Under the pieces are notes generated by a model that was given only the letters and a program-made list of their open reading frames with translations, was not told where the DNA came from and ran no database searches. From contig CANIXE010000148.1 of NCBI GenBank assembly GCA_947470885.1, positions 1 to 6,026 on the forward strand: 6,026 nt of DNA. The letters run 5' to 3'. This document shows, one piece after another, positions 5,983 to 6,026 of this stretch. Position 1 is the first letter of the stretch; every line of letters starts with the position of its first letter. The DNA comes from Planctomycetota bacterium (GTDB taxonomy: Bacteria; Planctomycetota; UBA11346). The translations under genes were made by a program, and so were the position numbers.

Positions 5983-6026
5983 ATGCGCACGGTCATCCAA
6001 GTCAGCGGTTTGCACAAAAGCTACGG
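5983..6026 (+). CDS. ABC transporter ATP-binding protein, N-terminal fragment cut by the window edge
   Basis: Only 14 complete codons are visible, reading MRTVIQVSGLHKSYG. This is the first beta strand and the V-x-x-L-x-K-S-Y-G segment with the A-loop Tyr that stacks on ATP, the standard opening of ABC nucleotide-binding subunits. Walker A would lie about 25 residues further on, beyond the window. AGGGTG (5969-5974) lies eight bases upstream as a ribosome-binding site. The substrate and transporter class cannot be told; this opening is common to LolD/MacB-like, amino-acid and drug exporters. The frame is open upstream to 5767 through the tandem repeats, so a repeat-encoded N-terminal extension is formally possible, but the fold begins properly at this ATG. 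The gene is divergent from the DGC1 cluster. Confidence 0.75.
   Translation, partial: MRTVIQVSGLHKSY

Noticed and set aside
5626..6015. Minus-strand open frame with HAGCVGS heptads
   Set aside because: It is another frame of the same tandem repeat and overlaps both the ABC start and the DGC1 start; no domain or ribosome-binding site supports it.

Overview
The window is high-GC DNA (well over 60% by eye, third codon positions mostly G or C), densely coded and clearly bacterial. Its proteins are typical of a free-living Gram-negative-type bacterium: biotin synthesis, membrane-bound diguanylate cyclases, a glycoside hydrolase and an ABC ATPase. I cannot name the phylum from sequence alone. The REP-like repeats fit several high-GC groups (Proteobacteria, Verrucomicrobiota, Acidobacteriota), so this is left open.

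Layout. Bases 1-1018 (+) hold most of bioF, with the N-terminus cut by the window edge. After a 21-bp convergent gap comes a minus-strand cluster read from right to left: a membrane GAF-GGDEF diguanylate cyclase (5656-4256, 'DGC1'), a second membrane GAF-GGDEF diguanylate cyclase overlapping it by ATGA (4259-3027, 'DGC2'), then after a structured 103-bp gap a GH120-family beta-xylosidase-like beta-helix protein (2923-1040). The 326-bp divergent region 5657-5982 has no convincing gene. It holds a perfect 26-bp inverted repeat around an AT-richer 59-bp core, followed by six tandem 21-bp units that share a core motif with the inverted-repeat arms. The last 44 bases (+) are the start of an ABC transporter ATP-binding protein.

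How the genes may work together. The two cyclases should make cyclic di-GMP at the membrane. DGC2 keeps the RxxD product-inhibition site next to GGEEF and DGC1 has lost it, so the pair may combine an unrestrained and a feedback-limited enzyme. A perfect 8-bp hairpin directly abuts the DGC2 ATG and buries its Shine-Dalgarno, which suggests DGC2 is translated only when ribosomes finish DGC1. Placing a xylo-oligosaccharide hydrolase behind them hints at a link between c-di-GMP signalling and plant polysaccharide use. That link rests on co-orientation only.

The parts most worth a second look are the composite repeat region, the Shine-Dalgarno hairpin, the unequal I-sites, and the DGC-DGC-GH120 arrangement. 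I see no RNA genes, CRISPR array, insertion sequence or phage gene.
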